Shown here one piece after another: positions 1-6,872 of a stretch of DNA of 13,417 nucleotides. A model generated the notes under the pieces. The model made no database searches and had not been told where the DNA came from. It saw nothing but the letters and a program-made list of their open reading frames with translations. Source of the DNA: DASZGI01 sp035938995. GTDB taxonomy: Bacteria > Actinomycetota > Actinomycetes > Streptomycetales > Catenulisporaceae. Position numbers and translations under genes: made by a program. Location: contig NZ_DASZGI010000169.1 of assembly GCF_035938995.1 (NCBI RefSeq), positions 1 through 13,417 of the forward strand, written 5' to 3'. How positions within the stretch are numbered: the stretch's first letter is position 1; each line of letters begins with the position of its first letter.

Positions 1-1014
1 GTAGGCGCCGTCCCGCGCCGCGATCCTGGCCAGTGTGCCCGAGGGCGACCACACCGGGGCGCCGGGGAGGAACTCGTACCAGGCGTCGTCCGTCTCCTCG
101 GCCAGCACGCGTGTCGAGCCGTCCGGCTGCACCGCGAGCACCCGGCCGATGCGCTGGTCGCGGGACAGGACCGCCAGCAGCGCCGGGCCGTGCGCCGACC
201 AGTGCACCGACGCGAGGTACTCGAACGCCTGTGTGTCCCAGTCAACGGGGGTCCGCGAGCCGTCGAGACCCAGGCGCGCCAGCTCGACCCGGGCGTTGTC
301 GGTCCCGGCCGCCGGGTAGCCGACCGCGCGGGGCGGGGACTTGGGATCGGCCGGGTCGGAGATGTGCCAGCGGACGACCGGCGCGTCGTCCACCCGCGCG
401 GCGAGCAGCTGCGTGCCGTCCGGCGACCACCAGTAGCCGCGGAATCGGTCCAGCTCCTCGGCGGCGATGAAGTCGGCGGCGCCGTAGGTGACCGTTGGCT
501 GCTCAGGCGTTGCCAGTGCCCGGTCACCCGTACCGTCTACGCCGATGACGCGGAGCGATCCGCCGGACAGGTACGCGACATGCGTCCCGGACAGGTCCGG
601 CCGCGGATCGATGACAGGGCCCTCGGCGGGCAGCTCGCGCACCCCGCCGTCCACCAGATCGGCCACGAACAGCCGCCCGGACAGCGCGAACGCCGCGATC
701 CGCACCGCCCGGTCGGCGGCGAAGTCCACGATCCCGGCGGCGGCCTGGCGGGAGCGCTCGCGCCGGGCCCGCTCCTCGGCGGTCAGCTCTTCGCCCGCCG
801 TCCCGGCCAGCAGGTCCACCGGATCGGCGATCAGCCGCTCCGCTCCGCCGTTCGGGTCCGCAGTCCACAGGCAGGTCGCCCGGTCGGCGCCCGTGCGGGT
901 ACGTAGAAACGCGATGCGCGCGCCGTCCGGGGCGATGGAGAACGCGCGCGGCGCTCCGAGGGTGTATCGCTGCGTTCGCGCGAACTGCCTCGGGAACGAG
1001 ATCTCTTGGCTCAC
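1..1014 (-). CDS. S9 family peptidase (DPP IV-like), N-terminal propeller part, cut by left edge
   Basis: The 338 visible codons encode the N-terminal beta-propeller half of a prolyl oligopeptidase/DPP IV-type serine peptidase. Such enzymes cleave short peptides after proline or related residues. What is seen: repeated blade-like strands with SPDG or APDG turns, an EELDRFRGYWWSPDG segment near residues 186-200, and further on RWHISDPADP, VHWSAHGPALLAV and LSRDQR stretches typical of actinobacterial DPP IV N-terminal domains. The alpha/beta hydrolase domain with the GxSxG nucleophile would lie left of base 1, so activity cannot be judged. There is no signal peptide, so it is probably cytoplasmic. 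The GTG start at 1014-1012 is chosen because homology begins at once. A GGAG lies only two bases upstream, too close for normal Shine-Dalgarno use. It follows the Prim-Pol-like gene by 11 bases, so co-transcription is likely. The family call is confident; substrate is unknown. Confidence 0.88.
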   Translation of the reverse strand, partial: MSQEISFPRQFARTQRYTLGAPRAFSIAPDGARIAFLRTRTGADRATCLWTADPNGGAERLIADPVDLLAGTAGEELTAEERARRERSRQAAAGIVDFAADRAVRIAAFALSGRLFVADLVDGGVRELPAEGPVIDPRPDLSGTHVAYLSGGSLRVIGVDGTGDRALATPEQPTVTYGAADFIAAEELDRFRGYWWSPDGTQLLAARVDDAPVVRWHISDPADPKSPPRAVGYPAAGTDNARVELARLGLDGSRTPVDWDTQAFEYLASVHWSAHGPALLAVLSRDQRIGRVLAVQPDGSTRVLAEETDDAWYEFLPGAPVWSPSGTLARIAARDGAY

Positions 1015-1025
1015 GGCTCCGTATG

Positions 1026-1616
1026 TTATGCGGATGTGCCGCGTGTCGGGACGTGCCATAGCGCCGGATAGGCATCGCGCACTGCCCGATCGAGCGCAGC
1101 GGTAATGCATCGGGCCGCTGGCAGCGTAGGACGGTCGGGGTCCGGCGGCACTGTCCACACCACGCGCGAGCGCCCGACCATCCCCGGCGTCGGCAGCGGA
1201 CAGTACCCGCCTTCGCCGATCACCCGCAGGTCAACCCCGGCCGCCCGCCAGTCCTCGAGCCACGCGTGCTCGTCCTCGGTGGTGTCGGCGAGGTCGACGA
1301 GGAAGCGCATGCGGCCCTGTCCGTCGGTGATCGGGCCGCACGCCCCTGTCGCCTTGCCGATGCGCTCCAGCGCGGCAGCTCCGACCAGTGCCGGCACGTC
1401 GACCGCACCGAGTTGAGCCGCACCGGGGACCCGGCTGCCGAGCACGGCCAGCATCGGCGAGCCCGGCACGATCTGCCAGCCGAGCCGCAGCGCGTACCAC
1501 GCGGCGGCCTCTGCCGCCGTGGTCGGGTTGGAAGGGGGTCGCAGGCCCGCTATGGCCGCGCTGGGGACATCGCCTTCGGTGCCGCTGGTAGGACGGGCTG
1601 AGAGCGTGTCCGTCAT
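1026..1616 (-). CDS. Prim-Pol-like (bifunctional primase/polymerase N-terminal) small protein, probably inactive
   Basis: A 196-residue soluble protein. From memory of the family, its layout follows small actinobacterial proteins annotated as bifunctional DNA primase/polymerase. An AAAWYALRLGWQIVPG opening (residues 37-52) is followed by an AVDVPALVG strand (71-79), a short LERIG helix (83-87), GPIT..GRMRFLV (94-107), VDLRVIGEGGYCPLPTP (128-144) and VVWTVPPDPDRPTLPAAR (152-169). Active Prim-Pol enzymes need an acidic pair (DxD or DxE) on the central strand plus a third acid. Here only Asp73 is seen at that place and the second position is Pro, so catalysis is doubtful. There is no zinc finger and no helicase domain. 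A purine-rich GGAAGGA lies about 13 bases before the ATG, further than usual. It lies upstream of and close to the S9 peptidase gene, though a functional link is not known. It could instead be only a remote structural relative of Prim-Pol. Confidence 0.6.
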   Translation of the reverse strand: MTDTLSARPTSGTEGDVPSAAIAGLRPPSNPTTAAEAAAWYALRLGWQIVPGSPMLAVLGSRVPGAAQLGAVDVPALVGAAALERIGKATGACGPITDGQGRMRFLVDLADTTEDEHAWLEDWRAAGVDLRVIGEGGYCPLPTPGMVGRSRVVWTVPPDPDRPTLPAARCITAALDRAVRDAYPALWHVPTRGTSA

Positions 1617-1764
1617 CGGGATTACGGTGTCCTTCCCCGGGCTCGGGACGGCGCTCGCGGCAGGAGGGTGGGTTCGGGCGGCGCGTCCTTCCGTTACCGA
1701 GTGAATACGATGCGTGTGTTTATTGCGAGACGCCGGAGGCGGACTTCTACCGGACGGCGGACCG

Positions 1765-1790
1765 TACGCTGGAGTACATGACGTCAGGAG
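1765..1790 (+). promoter_or_regulatory. Putative mshB -10 box and ribosome binding site
   Basis: TACGCT at 1765-1770 fits the actinobacterial TANNNT -10 pattern. A transcript starting about 7 bases on would begin near the ATG at 1778. AGGAG at 1786-1790 lies 8 bases before the in-frame ATG at 1799, ideal Shine-Dalgarno spacing, and decides the start chosen for mshB. The ATG at 1778 has only GGAG three bases away, but could serve as a leaderless start. No good -35 is visible. A direct repeat GGCGGAC (1738-1744 and 1756-1762) overlaps the -35 area. The remaining divergent spacer back to 1617 shows no other clear signal. Confidence 0.35.
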
Positions 1791-1798
1791 CCGCGCCC

Positions 1799-2701
1799 AT
1801 GACCTCGCCCCACCAGACCGCCCCGGAACCGGCGGACCGGCGCGACGGACGCGCGATCATGTTCGTCCACGCACACCCCGACGACGAGACCATCAACAAC
1901 GGCGCGACGATGGCGAAGTACGCCGCGGAGGGGGTGCACGTCACCCTCGTCACCTGCACCCTCGGCGAGGAGGGCGAGGTGCTCGTGCCGGAGTTGGCCG
2001 ATCTGGCGTCGGACCAGGACGACCGGCTCGGACCGCACCGCGCGGGCGAGCTGGCCGACGCGATGAAGGAACTCGGCGTCGTCGACCACCGGTTCCTCGG
2101 CGGCCCGGGCCACTACCGGGACTCGGGGATGATGGGCACGCCGCAGAACGACCGCGCGGATGCCTTCTGGCAGGCGGACCTGGACGAGGCCGCCGGAATG
2201 CTGGCAGCCGTGATCCGCGAGGTGCGGCCCCAGGTGCTGGTCACCTATAACGAGTTCGGCGGATACGGCCACCCCGACCACATCCAGGCGCACCGCGTGG
2301 CGATGCGGGCCGTCGAACTGGCCGTGCAGGGCGCACAGCCGCATCAGGTGTCGAAGGTGTACTGGAACACGATGCCGCGGTCGGTGATGAAGAGGGCGAT
2401 CGAGGCCATGCGGGCGGCCGGGAACACGAGCGGCTTTCTGGTCGTGGACTCGGTGGACGACCTGCCCTTCGTGGCCGACGACTCGACCGTCACGGCCGTG
2501 ATCCACGCCGAGGCGTTCGCGGCGCGCAAGTCCGCCGCGATGCGCGCCCACGCCACCCAGATCACCGTGGACGGGCCCTTCTTCGCGCTGTCGAACAGCG
2601 TTGGCCGGGAAGTGATGGCGGTCGAGTACTACCAGCTGGTGCACGGCTCGCCCGGAGCGGAGCTGCCCGAGTCCGACCTGTTCGCCGGGCTCGGCCTCTG
2701 A
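1799..2701 (+). CDS. mshB: N-acetyl-1-D-myo-inositol-2-amino-2-deoxy-alpha-D-glucopyranoside deacetylase (MshB)
   Basis: MshB removes acetyl from GlcNAc-Ins to give GlcN-Ins, the second committed stage of mycothiol synthesis, before MshC adds cysteine. The 300-residue protein has the zinc-dependent PIG-L/LmbE fold. AHPDDE at residues 25-30 supplies zinc ligands His26 and Asp29 and the base Asp28. GGYGHPDH at 154-161 supplies zinc ligand His161. These match His13, Asp16, Asp15 and His147 of the M. tuberculosis enzyme. The VTCTLGEEGEV segment (51-61), the RDSGMMGT loop (107-114), the AHATQ motif (250-254) and a DLFAGLG ending favour MshB over its paralogue Mca. Length matches the usual 290-305. 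The start at 1799 rests on AGGAG eight bases upstream; ATG 1778 would add seven residues. It is cytosolic, with no signal peptide. The DUF6113-type gene follows after 16 bases, probably in the same transcript. Confidence 0.93.
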   Translation: MTSPHQTAPEPADRRDGRAIMFVHAHPDDETINNGATMAKYAAEGVHVTLVTCTLGEEGEVLVPELADLASDQDDRLGPHRAGELADAMKELGVVDHRFLGGPGHYRDSGMMGTPQNDRADAFWQADLDEAAGMLAAVIREVRPQVLVTYNEFGGYGHPDHIQAHRVAMRAVELAVQGAQPHQVSKVYWNTMPRSVMKRAIEAMRAAGNTSGFLVVDSVDDLPFVADDSTVTAVIHAEAFAARKSAAMRAHATQITVDGPFFALSNSVGREVMAVEYYQLVHGSPGAELPESDLFAGLGL

Positions 2702-2717
2702 CGTCGAGAATGCTGCC

Positions 2718-3329
2718 GTGACCACCGACCCCGCGAAGGCGAAACCGATGACCGCGAGCGCTGCGAAGACGAGCCCGGGGAAAACGAGCCCCGGGGAGAC
2801 GAACACGGGGGATACGAGCACAGGCAAGACGCCCGCCCGCGACGGCGCCCCGCCGCAAACCGCGCCGACCACCGCGGGTGACGCCGCGTCAGGCGTGATC
2901 CGGTGGATCCTCCTGCTCGTGGCCGCCGGGCTCGGCGTCATCGTCGGCGCGATCGGCTCGTTCGCGCACCGCGCCACCGCGACCGCGTTCGGCGTCGCGT
3001 GGCCGACCGGCCTGTTCTTCTCCTTCTGCGGCCTGGTCGGGCTCATGCTCGCGCTCGGCGAGCTGCTCCCCAACGCGGCGTCCCGCTCCTGGCGCCCGAG
3101 CCGACTGTCTGGGGTGGCCTGCGCCGCGGCCGGATGGCTGCTCGCGCTGCTCTGGGTCACCTACCTCGGCCCTCCACCCTCGGCCGCGCGCAAGGGCGAC
3201 GTGATCCTCGCCAACGACTGGCGCTCCCTGGCGTATCTGTTCGGCGGGATGCTGCTGGCCACGGTCGCCGTCTACCGCGCTTGGGTAGCCAACCTGGCGG
3301 AGAAGCTGGCTGCTCACTCGAAGGGGTGA
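2718..3329 (+). CDS. DUF6113-type four-helix membrane protein downstream of mshB
   Basis: A 203-residue integral membrane protein of unknown function. About 58 hydrophilic residues, rich in Lys, Thr, Pro and Ala, precede four hydrophobic helices at roughly 62-82, 92-113, 131-150 and 168-187. A short basic tail ends the protein. The loop KGDVILANDWRSLAYLFGG (159-177) before the last helix, and the position directly after mshB, resemble actinobacterial DUF6113 proteins; this is recalled, not searched. The GTG start at 2718 has only a weak GAGAA upstream. ATG 2748 in the same frame is an alternative that would remove ten residues. The N-terminal tail contains four tandem pentapeptides (see the repeat entry) and is probably disordered. 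Clustering with mshB suggests co-expression, but no mycothiol role is demonstrated. Confidence 0.75.
   Translation: MTTDPAKAKPMTASAAKTSPGKTSPGETNTGDTSTGKTPARDGAPPQTAPTTAGDAASGVIRWILLLVAAGLGVIVGAIGSFAHRATATAFGVAWPTGLFFSFCGLVGLMLALGELLPNAASRSWRPSRLSGVACAAAGWLLALLWVTYLGPPPSAARKGDVILANDWRSLAYLFGGMLLATVAVYRAWVANLAEKLAAHSKG
2766..2825 (+). repeat. Four in-frame 15-base repeats in the DUF6113-type gene
   Basis: Four consecutive 15-base units encode KTSPG, KTSPG, ETNTG and DTSTG, followed by a further KT. Units one and two are nearly identical in DNA, and units three and four have diverged. Because the period is a multiple of three, the frame is kept. The segment lies in the hydrophilic tail before the first membrane helix, where length change should be tolerated. 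Confidence 0.75.
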
Positions 3330-3375
3330 AACTTCCGGCTCACCGTCCGCCCGCTCCCCCCGAACGTTCCTGGTC

Positions 3376-3391
3376 CCGCCGCGCCCGGCGG
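3376..3391 (+). terminator. Possible GC hairpin after the mshB unit
   Basis: CCGCCG at 3376-3381 and CGGCGG at 3386-3391 form a perfect six-pair GC stem with a four-base CGCC loop, 46 bases after the DUF6113-type stop. There is no T tract, as is usual for actinobacterial terminators. In DNA this rich in GC such stems can arise by chance, so the call is weak. The 236-base gap at 3330-3565 otherwise holds only the putative VanW promoter. Confidence 0.3.
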
Positions 3392-3471
3392 TGCTCGTGC
3401 GCGCCGCCCGCAGCCGTACGTATCACCCGCGACGGTGGAAAGTGCCGCAACCGCCCCACACCGCGCCGAGG

Positions 3472-3501
3472 CTCACAGTATGGTGATCGCCGAAGTACTG
3501 T
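3472..3501 (+). promoter_or_regulatory. Putative promoter of the VanW-domain gene
   Basis: CTCACA at 3472-3477 (four of six to TTGACA) and TACTGT at 3496-3501 (TANNNT) are 18 bases apart. They would start a transcript near 3508, about 58 bases ahead of the chosen GTG. A GTGATCG direct repeat (3483-3489 and 3504-3510) brackets the -10 box. An overlapping TATGGT at 3479-3484 is a second possible -10. Pattern evidence only. Confidence 0.25.
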
Positions 3502-3565
3502 CCGTGATCGGGCCGAGTCGGCGGCGCGGACGTCGATCCGCGAGGTGGAGGGCCTGACCGGCGCT

Positions 3566-6500
3566 GTGACTGAGCCAACTGATTCGCTGGGGCACGCGGC
3601 CGATCCGTACCGTGAGCCGTACGATCCGACGCGCCCGCCCCCTGGCGATACCGGTGTCACCGACCTGCTCGACTTCCCGCCGATGCCTCCCTACCCGGGA
3701 TCGCCTTATTCGGCGCCTGACGCGCAGGTGCCGGTCCCCGAGCCCACACCGGACCCGGCCCCGCAGCCGCCGGTGGCTTCCACCGGGCTGCGCGTCGCCG
3801 AGGCGACCGAGGCGACCGCGCGGCTGCGCATCAAACTGCCCGACTCCCTGCCTCAGCCTTCGACCACCCTGCGCCCGCACGCGGTGTGGGAGGACGCGGA
3901 CGACTCCGCACTGCCTGAGGGAGCGCCGCGACCGTACCGCTCCGGTCCTGAGGCGACTCCGTTCGCTCAGATGGCTGCTTCCCCGGCACGGCCGAGCGCG
4001 CTGCCTGCGGAGCTCGCCGCGCTCACCACCGCGACGCTCGTCGTGCCGCTGCCTCCGGACACCCGCCCGACGCCCGCGCTGCTGACCACGACCCTGCCGC
4101 CGGATAGCGCCGCCCAGGCGAATGCGGCGCTGCTCGAGGACGCGTTCCACGACACTTTCGAGCAGGTATTCGGCATCGATCTCGCCTCCGCTTCGCCCGC
4201 CGACGTGGGCCTCGAGCCGGAGTCCGAGCTTGCGGCCGCCGCCGGGGTCGGCGCGCGGCCGGCCGAGGGCGGGGATCTGCTCGGCGCGTGGTTCCGCGAG
4301 GAGGGCGGGGCCGCGCACCACGAGCCCGATGCCGCATTCGTCTTCACCGGCCCGGCCTTCGACTCGATGGATCAGGCTCCTTACGAGCAGACCCCGTACG
4401 AGTACGTGCCCGGGACCGTGGCCGCCGCGGCCTTCGGCGGCCCGTACGGCGTCCCCACCTACCCCGCGCCGTTCCCGGGCGTCGCCGCGCACGACACCGG
4501 CCCGCACGATCCGCTCCGGCACGCGCTGGCGCTGCGCTACCTCGGCGGCATCTTCCACGACTCGTCCGGCGAGGCCTCGTACCTCGACCCGGGGGCGCTG
4601 CGTGGCCGGAGCCCGGAACTCCAGGCCGCCGCGGCCGGGACCGGCGATCCGCAGCTGGGCGACACCGCCCTGCTCCCTGCGGACATCGAGACGACCCCGC
4701 ACCTGACCGCCGAGCCCGACGCGCCGACCGAACAGCTCGTGCGCATCCCCGGCCCGACGAAGCCCTCCGACGACAGGGCCCCGAGGCGGAGAACGGACAA
4801 GACCAGGCCCGCACCCGGCGGGCCGCACGCCGCGCACGCGACCGAACGCGGCTCCGGCGGAAAACTCATCACCGGGCTGGTGCTCCTCGCCAGCGTCTTC
4901 GCGATCGTCTACGGACTCGCGCTCGCCATCGCGGGCGGCGTGTTCGGCGGCACGGTGCCGCGCGGCACCGTGGTCGACGGCGTGTCCATCGGCGGCCTGA
5001 CCCCCTCCGCCGCCGAGCAGGCCCTCGACTCCGCGCTCGGCCCGCGCTCCCGCGCCCCGATCCGCCTCGTGGTCGGCCAGACCCCGATGACGCTCGACCC
5101 CGCCCAGTCCGGGCTCTCCTTCGACGCCGCCCAGACCGTCGCGGCGGCGCAGGTCGAGCGCACCAACCCGTTCCAGGTCATCCCTGCCCTCTTCGGCGTC
5201 CGGCACTCCGTCGTTCCCGTAGTCACTGTCGACAACGGGGCGCTGACTCGGGCGCTCTCCACTATCGCAGCGTCCTACAACTCCCCGATGGTTGAAGGGC
5301 AGATCACCTTCCAGGCAGCCAAACCCGTGGTCACGCCGCCGAAGGAAGGGCGCGCGTTCAGCGTCGCGGGCGCCGTCGCCGCCGTGCGCTCCGCCTACCT
5401 GCGCCTGGACGGACCCGTCCTGCTGCCTGTCCAGGCGCTGCACCCGAAGGCGACGCCCGCCGCGCTCCAGGATGCGCTCGCCTACCTCGCGCGCCCCGCC
5501 GTCGCGGGCCCGATCGCCCTGACGACCGGCTCCGTGACGGAGAACCTGACCGCCGACCAGATCGGCGACGCGGTGGTCATCGTGCCGGACGACAACGGCC
5601 ACATGGTCGCGCAGGTCGACGGCGCCAAGCTGCGCGGCGACCTCAACGCGGCCGCGCTGGCGCAGGAGACCCCTGCGGTCAACGCCTCCTTCACCGTCGA
5701 CACCAACGGCACGCCCACGCTGGTCCCCGGCCGCGACGGGCGCGGATTCCCGCCGGACGCGCTGGCCGGCGCCGTCCAGGCGGTGCTCGTCCAGCCCGTG
5801 CCGCGCACCGCGACCGTCCCGCTCGGCGACCTGCCACCCACCTTCACCACCGCCGACGCCCAAGCCCTCGGCGTCACGGATGTCCTCGGCACCACCACCG
5901 TCCCCGTGCCGAGCGCGCCCAACCGCTTCGCGAACGTGCAGCGGGCCACCGCGCTGGTCGCCGGTTCGATCATCGGACCGGGGGAGACCTGGTCCTTCCT
6001 CAAGACCATCGGGCCGCTCGACACCGCCCACGGATTCGCCGTTCCGGGCGCTGCGCAGAAGGCTGGTGTGGACCCGTCCGGCGGCGTGGACACGGTCGCC
6101 ACGGCGGTCTTCGGCGCGGCGTTCGCCTCCGGCATGGGCGACACGGTCCATCACCCGCACGCCTCGTTCGTCGACCGCTACCCGGTCGGCCTCGACGCCG
6201 CCGTGGTGGCCCCCGGCACCGACATGCAGTGGACGAACACCGGCGACCACCCGGTCTACCTCTACGCCTCCTACGCGAACGACGCGGTGACTGTCGCGCT
6301 GCTCGGCGAGAAGACCTACGACCAGGTCACCGTGCAGGTCTCGCAGCGCTACGCGGTCGTCCCGGCGGCGGGCTGCGCGGGCTCCGGCGCCGTCCCCGGC
6401 TTCCAGGTGGACGTGAGCAGGACCCTGATGCGCGGTGGCGCCCAGGTCGGCGGCGAGCAGTTCCACGTGCAGTACGTTCCGCAGAACGGCGCGGGCTGCC

Positions 6501-6658
6501 CGGGCGGCGCGACCGGAGGCGCCGTGTCCAACGCGCCGAGCTCGCCGTCCGGCTCCGGCGGCGGGGGCGGGAGCGGCGGTTCCGGCGGCGGCGCCCCCAG
6601 CCCGGCCGCCTCGCCGAGCCCCAGCCCGTCCGGCCTGCTCGGCGGCCTGCTGCACTGA
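3566..6658 (+). CDS. VanW-domain membrane protein with two YoaR/PG_binding_4-like domains and long cytoplasmic tail
   Basis: A 1030-residue, probably type II single-pass protein. Residues 1-430 are low-complexity, rich in Pro, Ala, Asp and Tyr, with one helix-like stretch (LLEDAFHDTFEQVFGIDL, about 188-205) and a basic RRRTDK patch before the membrane. One helix lies at about 432-458 (LITGLVLLASVFAIVYGLAL). Outside follow a PG_binding_4-like domain (VDGVSIGGLTPSAAEQAL, from about 470), a second similar unit (about 655-755) and a VanW domain (about 786-905: NRFANVQRA, GPGETWSF, GGVDTVATAVFGAAF, HHPH, RYP). A Gly/Ser/Pro tail ends the protein. Cys937 and Cys978 are the only cysteines I see and probably pair. 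VanW's function is not established; cell-wall association is inferred. Starts GTG 3566 or 3545 are possible. The nearest purine-rich site, GGAGGG, is 13 bases from 3566, so the start is uncertain. The frame stays open far upstream, but that stretch is antisense-like shadow of the preceding gene. Confidence 0.85.
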   Translation: MTEPTDSLGHAADPYREPYDPTRPPPGDTGVTDLLDFPPMPPYPGSPYSAPDAQVPVPEPTPDPAPQPPVASTGLRVAEATEATARLRIKLPDSLPQPSTTLRPHAVWEDADDSALPEGAPRPYRSGPEATPFAQMAASPARPSALPAELAALTTATLVVPLPPDTRPTPALLTTTLPPDSAAQANAALLEDAFHDTFEQVFGIDLASASPADVGLEPESELAAAAGVGARPAEGGDLLGAWFREEGGAAHHEPDAAFVFTGPAFDSMDQAPYEQTPYEYVPGTVAAAAFGGPYGVPTYPAPFPGVAAHDTGPHDPLRHALALRYLGGIFHDSSGEASYLDPGALRGRSPELQAAAAGTGDPQLGDTALLPADIETTPHLTAEPDAPTEQLVRIPGPTKPSDDRAPRRRTDKTRPAPGGPHAAHATERGSGGKLITGLVLLASVFAIVYGLALAIAGGVFGGTVPRGTVVDGVSIGGLTPSAAEQALDSALGPRSRAPIRLVVGQTPMTLDPAQSGLSFDAAQTVAAAQVERTNPFQVIPALFGVRHSVVPVVTVDNGALTRALSTIAASYNSPMVEGQITFQAAKPVVTPPKEGRAFSVAGAVAAVRSAYLRLDGPVLLPVQALHPKATPAALQDALAYLARPAVAGPIALTTGSVTENLTADQIGDAVVIVPDDNGHMVAQVDGAKLRGDLNAAALAQETPAVNASFTVDTNGTPTLVPGRDGRGFPPDALAGAVQAVLVQPVPRTATVPLGDLPPTFTTADAQALGVTDVLGTTTVPVPSAPNRFANVQRATALVAGSIIGPGETWSFLKTIGPLDTAHGFAVPGAAQKAGVDPSGGVDTVATAVFGAAFASGMGDTVHHPHASFVDRYPVGLDAAVVAPGTDMQWTNTGDHPVYLYASYANDAVTVALLGEKTYDQVTVQVSQRYAVVPAAGCAGSGAVPGFQVDVSRTLMRGGAQVGGEQFHVQYVPQNGAGCPGGATGGAVSNAPSSPSGSGGGGGSGGSGGGAPSPAASPSPSPSGLLGGLLH

Positions 6659-6707
6659 CCTGTAGCACGGACCTTCGCTGCACCTGTGGGCCCTGCAGCC
6701 CTGCCTG

Positions 6708-6719
6708 TGACACCTGTCA
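6708..6719. promoter_or_regulatory. Inverted repeat upstream of the ABC/two-component operon
   Basis: TGACACCTGTCA is a perfect inverted repeat with five-base arms and a two-base centre. It lies 153 bases before the ABC ATPase start and overlaps CATAGT (6718-6723), a fair -10 candidate. CACCTGT also occurs at 6681-6687, so the region is rich in CCTGT words. It could be a dimeric regulator site or chance. Confidence 0.25.
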
Positions 6720-6772
6720 TAGTGAGCTGACGACGGCGCACACTGACGCCGGTCGGCTGAGACCCGCTTGTA

Positions 6773-6823
6773 TGTACTCAGCACGAGCGGGACGTCTGTG
6801 TGCTCAGCACGAGCGCGGCGTCC
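6773..6823 (+). repeat. 26-base-spaced direct repeats upstream of the ABC ATPase gene
   Basis: Two copies of a 25-base word (6773-6797 and 6799-6823) agree at 21 positions. Both share the core CTCAGCACGAGCG. They sit 50 to 100 bases ahead of the ATPase ATG in a 214-base gap that also holds CTGACGACGG (6727-6736) and CTGACGCCGG (6743-6752) 16 bases apart. Response regulators of the LuxR class often bind repeated half-sites ahead of their own operon, so these are candidate operators. No clear -10/-35 pair is visible here. Confidence 0.5.
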
Positions 6824-6872
6824 GGCGGGGACATTCAGAGCGTCATACACGACGACGGGATGAGCAGGAAAC

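Noticed and set aside
33..1105. Several plus-strand ORFs in the first kilobase
   Set aside because: Arg/Pro/Ser-rich shadows; the minus strand encodes a continuous DPP IV-like propeller with YWWSPDG and other family segments.
1714..2250. 178-codon plus-strand ORF overlapping mshB
   Set aside because: Frame-shifted shadow of mshB, Arg/Gly-rich with no family features.
1784..3160. 458-codon minus-strand open frame over mshB and the DUF6113-type gene
   Set aside because: Antisense shadow of GC-rich genes: residues are dominated by Arg, Gly, His and Val with no recognisable domain, while the plus strand carries clear MshB motifs.
3325..3344. GGTGA...TCACC hairpin at the DUF6113-type stop
   Set aside because: Five pairs with a ten-base loop is too weak; the GC hairpin at 3376-3391 is the better candidate.
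2903..3565. Upstream extension of the VanW frame to an ATG at 2903
   Set aside because: This stretch overlaps the DUF6113-type membrane gene in another frame and is Arg-rich and low in sense; the protein becomes plausible only from about 3545-3566.
6682..6706. Possible terminator hairpin after the VanW-domain gene
   Set aside because: Only a four-pair GGGC/GCCC stem around CTGCAG; the stretch is better described as repeated CCTG words.
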